Assembly: GCA_028284005.1 (NCBI GenBank)
Contig: JANQSO010000014.1
Coordinates: 111,105 to 175,104, forward strand
Direction: 5' to 3'
Source of the DNA: Flavobacteriaceae bacterium
Lineage (GTDB): Bacteria > Bacteroidota > Bacteroidia > Flavobacteriales > Flavobacteriaceae
Length of the DNA: 64,000 bases
The position numbers and the translations under genes were made by a program. A model generated the notes under the pieces. That model ran no database searches, was not told where the DNA came from, and worked only from the letters and a program-made list of their open reading frames with translations. Positions 62,151-64,000 of this stretch are shown piece after piece. Each line of letters opens with the position of its first letter. Within the stretch, counting starts at the first letter, position 1.

Positions 62151-63098
62151 ATGATAGCCCTGTCTCACAAAACTAAACAATATCTGTTGGTTACCCTAAA
62201 GGTTTTAATATTGGGGATCACTTTTTGGTATATCTATTCAAAATTGACCCATGAAAATTCATTGCCTCTTGACACCTTTATAACCTCATTACAACATAAA
62301 AGCTTGTGGCCCTTGTTTTTGTTTTTGAGTTTGGCAGTTGCAAACTGGTCCTTTGAAATTTTAAAATGGAAGACTGTTATTGCTCCCGTTAAAAGGATAT
62401 CTTTTAAAGAAGCTGCCCAGCAAAGTTTAGCAGCACTTACAGCTTCTTTGGTTACTCCAAACCGAATTGGAGATTATGGTGCCAAAGCATATTTCTTTCC
62501 TTCCGAAAAAAGAAAGCAAGTGCTCTTACTTAACTTCCTGGGGAATGTAGCGCAAATGGCATGTACTATTTTCTTTGGTGTTATAGGACTGTCCATTGTA
62601 ATAGTAAGTTATAGCTTATCCTTTTCGGTTTTAAAAATAGCAGGATTCATTTTAGCATTGATCTTCCTGGTTATAATTGGGTATCTTTTTAAAGAAAAGG
62701 AACTGCTTATAAAAGGCCTATCGGTTAAAAATATCATGAGCTATGTGAAAGGGCTTCCTGCTGTATTAAAACGGAAAGTGTTTGTTTATTCTGCAATACG
62801 GTATTTGTGTTTTAGTTATTTGTTTTTAAAGTTCCTTCGGTTTTTTGAAGCCGATATTGCCCTGTCACAGGCTTATCCACTGGTATTTACCATGTATCTT
62901 TTGGTATCTGTTATCCCAACAGTCTTTATTTTTGATGTTGTCGTACGGGGAGGTGTTGCAGTTTGGTTATTTTCATTGGCCGGAATCCCCGAGCTTACGG
63001 TACTTTGTAGTGTTCTGGGCATGTGGCTACTCAATTTTGTATTCCCTTCGGTACTTGGCAGCTTTTACATGATGACCTACAAACCTATTAGATCATGA
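62151..63098 (+). CDS. Flippase-like (UPF0104) integral membrane protein
   Basis: 315 residues with about seven helices. LPG-synthase TM/UPF0104 pattern: SLAVANWSFEILKWKTVIAPVKRISFKEAAQQSLAALTASLVTPNRIGDYGAKAYFF, VIPTVFIFDVVVRGGVAVWLFSLAGIPELTVL. These proteins share the fold of MprF N-terminal domains and often move lipids or glycolipids. The stop overlaps the ATG of the GT2 gene that follows (ATGA), so the pair may make and flip a glycolipid. Confidence 0.75.
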   Translation: MIALSHKTKQYLLVTLKVLILGITFWYIYSKLTHENSLPLDTFITSLQHKSLWPLFLFLSLAVANWSFEILKWKTVIAPVKRISFKEAAQQSLAALTASLVTPNRIGDYGAKAYFFPSEKRKQVLLLNFLGNVAQMACTIFFGVIGLSIVIVSYSLSFSVLKIAGFILALIFLVIIGYLFKEKELLIKGLSVKNIMSYVKGLPAVLKRKVFVYSAIRYLCFSYLFLKFLRFFEADIALSQAYPLVFTMYLLVSVIPTVFIFDVVVRGGVAVWLFSLAGIPELTVLCSVLGMWLLNFVFPSVLGSFYMMTYKPIRS

Positions 63099-64000
63099 TC
63101 CTTGCTGTTATCTTTATCGGGTTTATATATTTTATTTCCATTGGAATCTTACTTATTGGCAATTTGCAATTGCCTGAATTTTCTTCGGAAGAAAAAACAC
63201 CGAAAAACCGTTTTTCCATTATTATCCCTTTTCGGAACGAAGCACAGCACCTTCTGAAATTGTTAGCATCAATTCAAAAACTGGAGTATCCTCTTACATT
63301 ATTTGAAATAATTTTTGTAGATGATGACTCTGAAGATGCTTCGGCCAATATTATACAAGAGGCACTTGTATCCTATCCGAAGCCTTTAAATTATACCGTG
63401 ATCTCAAATATCCGTGTTACCGGATCCCCAAAAAAAGATGCGATCGCTACAGCTATAAACATTGCAAAATACGAATGGGTCCTTACCACCGACGCAGACT
63501 GCCAATTACCTCAAAAATGGCTTGCTACTTACAACGCATTTATTCAAGAAAATGATCCTAAATTAGTTGCGGGGCCGGTTGATCTTAAAGTAGATACCAC
63601 CTTCCTCCAACACTATCAGCAATTGGACTCGTGGAGCCTGCAGAGTGTAACAAGAGGTAGTTTTGGGTTAGCTGATCCGTTACTTTGCAATGGTGCCAAC
63701 CTGGCTTACAAAAAAGATGCTTATAAAGCTGTGAACGGATTTGCGGGTAATGACCATATAGCCAGTGGGGATGATATTTTCATGTTGGAAAAAATGAAAA
63801 AGGCCTTCCCAAAAGATATGTATTATTTGAAGTCCGGAGATGCCATTGTTACAACACGGCCCCAGGAAAGCTGGGCTTCGGTTGTAAGGCAACGTGTTCG
63901 ATGGGCCTCAAAGACATCTCAACAAAAAAATTTGGCCTCTAAAGTGCTTGGCGTCATTATATTTACATCAAATTTACTTGTTGTAGCAGGGGTTGCACTA
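63095..64000 (+). CDS. GT2 glycosyltransferase (3' end cut by window edge)
   Basis: 302 codons visible, open at the right edge. An N-terminal helix (about 2-22), then FSIIIPFRNEAQHLLKLLASIQKLEYP, IIFVDDDSEDAS, LTTDADCQLPQKWL (DxD), CNGANLAYKKDAYKAVNGF, SGDDIFMLEKM and RQRVRWASKT, the QxxRW-like string. The C-terminal membrane part begins at about 285 (VIIFTSNLLVVAGVAL). It overlaps the flippase-like gene by 4 bases. The pattern fits lipid-linked or processive transferases; donor and acceptor unknown. Confidence 0.8.
   Translation, partial: MILAVIFIGFIYFISIGILLIGNLQLPEFSSEEKTPKNRFSIIIPFRNEAQHLLKLLASIQKLEYPLTLFEIIFVDDDSEDASANIIQEALVSYPKPLNYTVISNIRVTGSPKKDAIATAINIAKYEWVLTTDADCQLPQKWLATYNAFIQENDPKLVAGPVDLKVDTTFLQHYQQLDSWSLQSVTRGSFGLADPLLCNGANLAYKKDAYKAVNGFAGNDHIASGDDIFMLEKMKKAFPKDMYYLKSGDAIVTTRPQESWASVVRQRVRWASKTSQQKNLASKVLGVIIFTSNLLVVAGVAL

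Overview
The window looks like part of a chromosome from a member of the Flavobacteriaceae (Bacteroidota), probably marine or free-living. Pointers are the low G+C content, several secreted proteins ending in the type IX secretion (T9SS, Por) sorting domain, lamin-tail and CotH domains, a mevalonate-pathway cluster of flavobacterial type, DUF4407/DUF4230/DUF1272 proteins, and recurring TAnnTTTG promoter -7 boxes. I cannot name a genus. No rRNA, CRISPR array, insertion sequence or phage module is visible.

Layout. 1-4.9 kb: three co-directional genes for CotH and lamin-tail secreted proteins, one cut by the left edge. 5.0-11.8 kb: a probable operon with a FAD oxidoreductase, a polyferredoxin membrane protein, a MORN-repeat protein, two GT2 glycosyltransferases and an LpxR-like lipid A deacylase, preceded by five hexamers on an exact 11-bp pitch. 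11.8-15.5 kb: an M28/PDZ peptidase divergent from a TolB-like lipoprotein, then a GT-C type transferase. 15.6-20.6 kb: a pseudouridine synthase lacking its catalytic Asp, a nitrilase, a UbiA prenyltransferase, mevalonate kinase and MvaD. 20.7-26.7 kb: secreted proteins around an intergenic region with two FNR-type boxes 63 bp apart. 26.7-31.4 kb: DUF1697, a BaiN-like flavoprotein, a PLP decarboxylase and an unrecognised membrane-anchored beta-rich protein.

31.5-39.6 kb: a tripartite RND efflux operon, a membrane-embedded AraC regulator, a small secreted protein and three small membrane proteins. Two promoters here share the same long inverted operator at the same distance from the -7 box, which suggests one regulon run by that AraC protein. 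39.6-41.6 kb: a second membrane AraC gene and a lipoprotein gene lie between an intact tRNA-Leu and a decayed 3' half of a tRNA-Leu, like a very small tRNA-targeted island. 41.6-47.6 kb: an Asp/Asn hydroxylase-like protein, an M20 dipeptidase, PhnA, a BlaI/BlaR1 pair with its operators, and DUF4407.

47.6-57.7 kb: a kinase-M23-aminotransferase triple fusion resembling the hydroxylysine/ethanolamine kinase plus phospho-lyase pair, followed by a complete trans-4-hydroxyproline catabolic operon (epimerase, FAD oxidase, deaminase, semialdehyde dehydrogenase) and its AraC regulator. Together these suggest use of collagen-like hydroxylated amino acids. 57.7-62.1 kb: a compact operon ruvC-hemW-cyclase-DUF4230-transglutaminase-MmcQ. 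62.2-64 kb: a flippase-like membrane protein and a GT2 gene cut by the right edge.

Protein functions are family assignments by eye. Start codons were moved from the longest possible frame where a signal peptide, an operator or the upstream stop codon argued for it. No stretch longer than about 270 bases lacks a gene.
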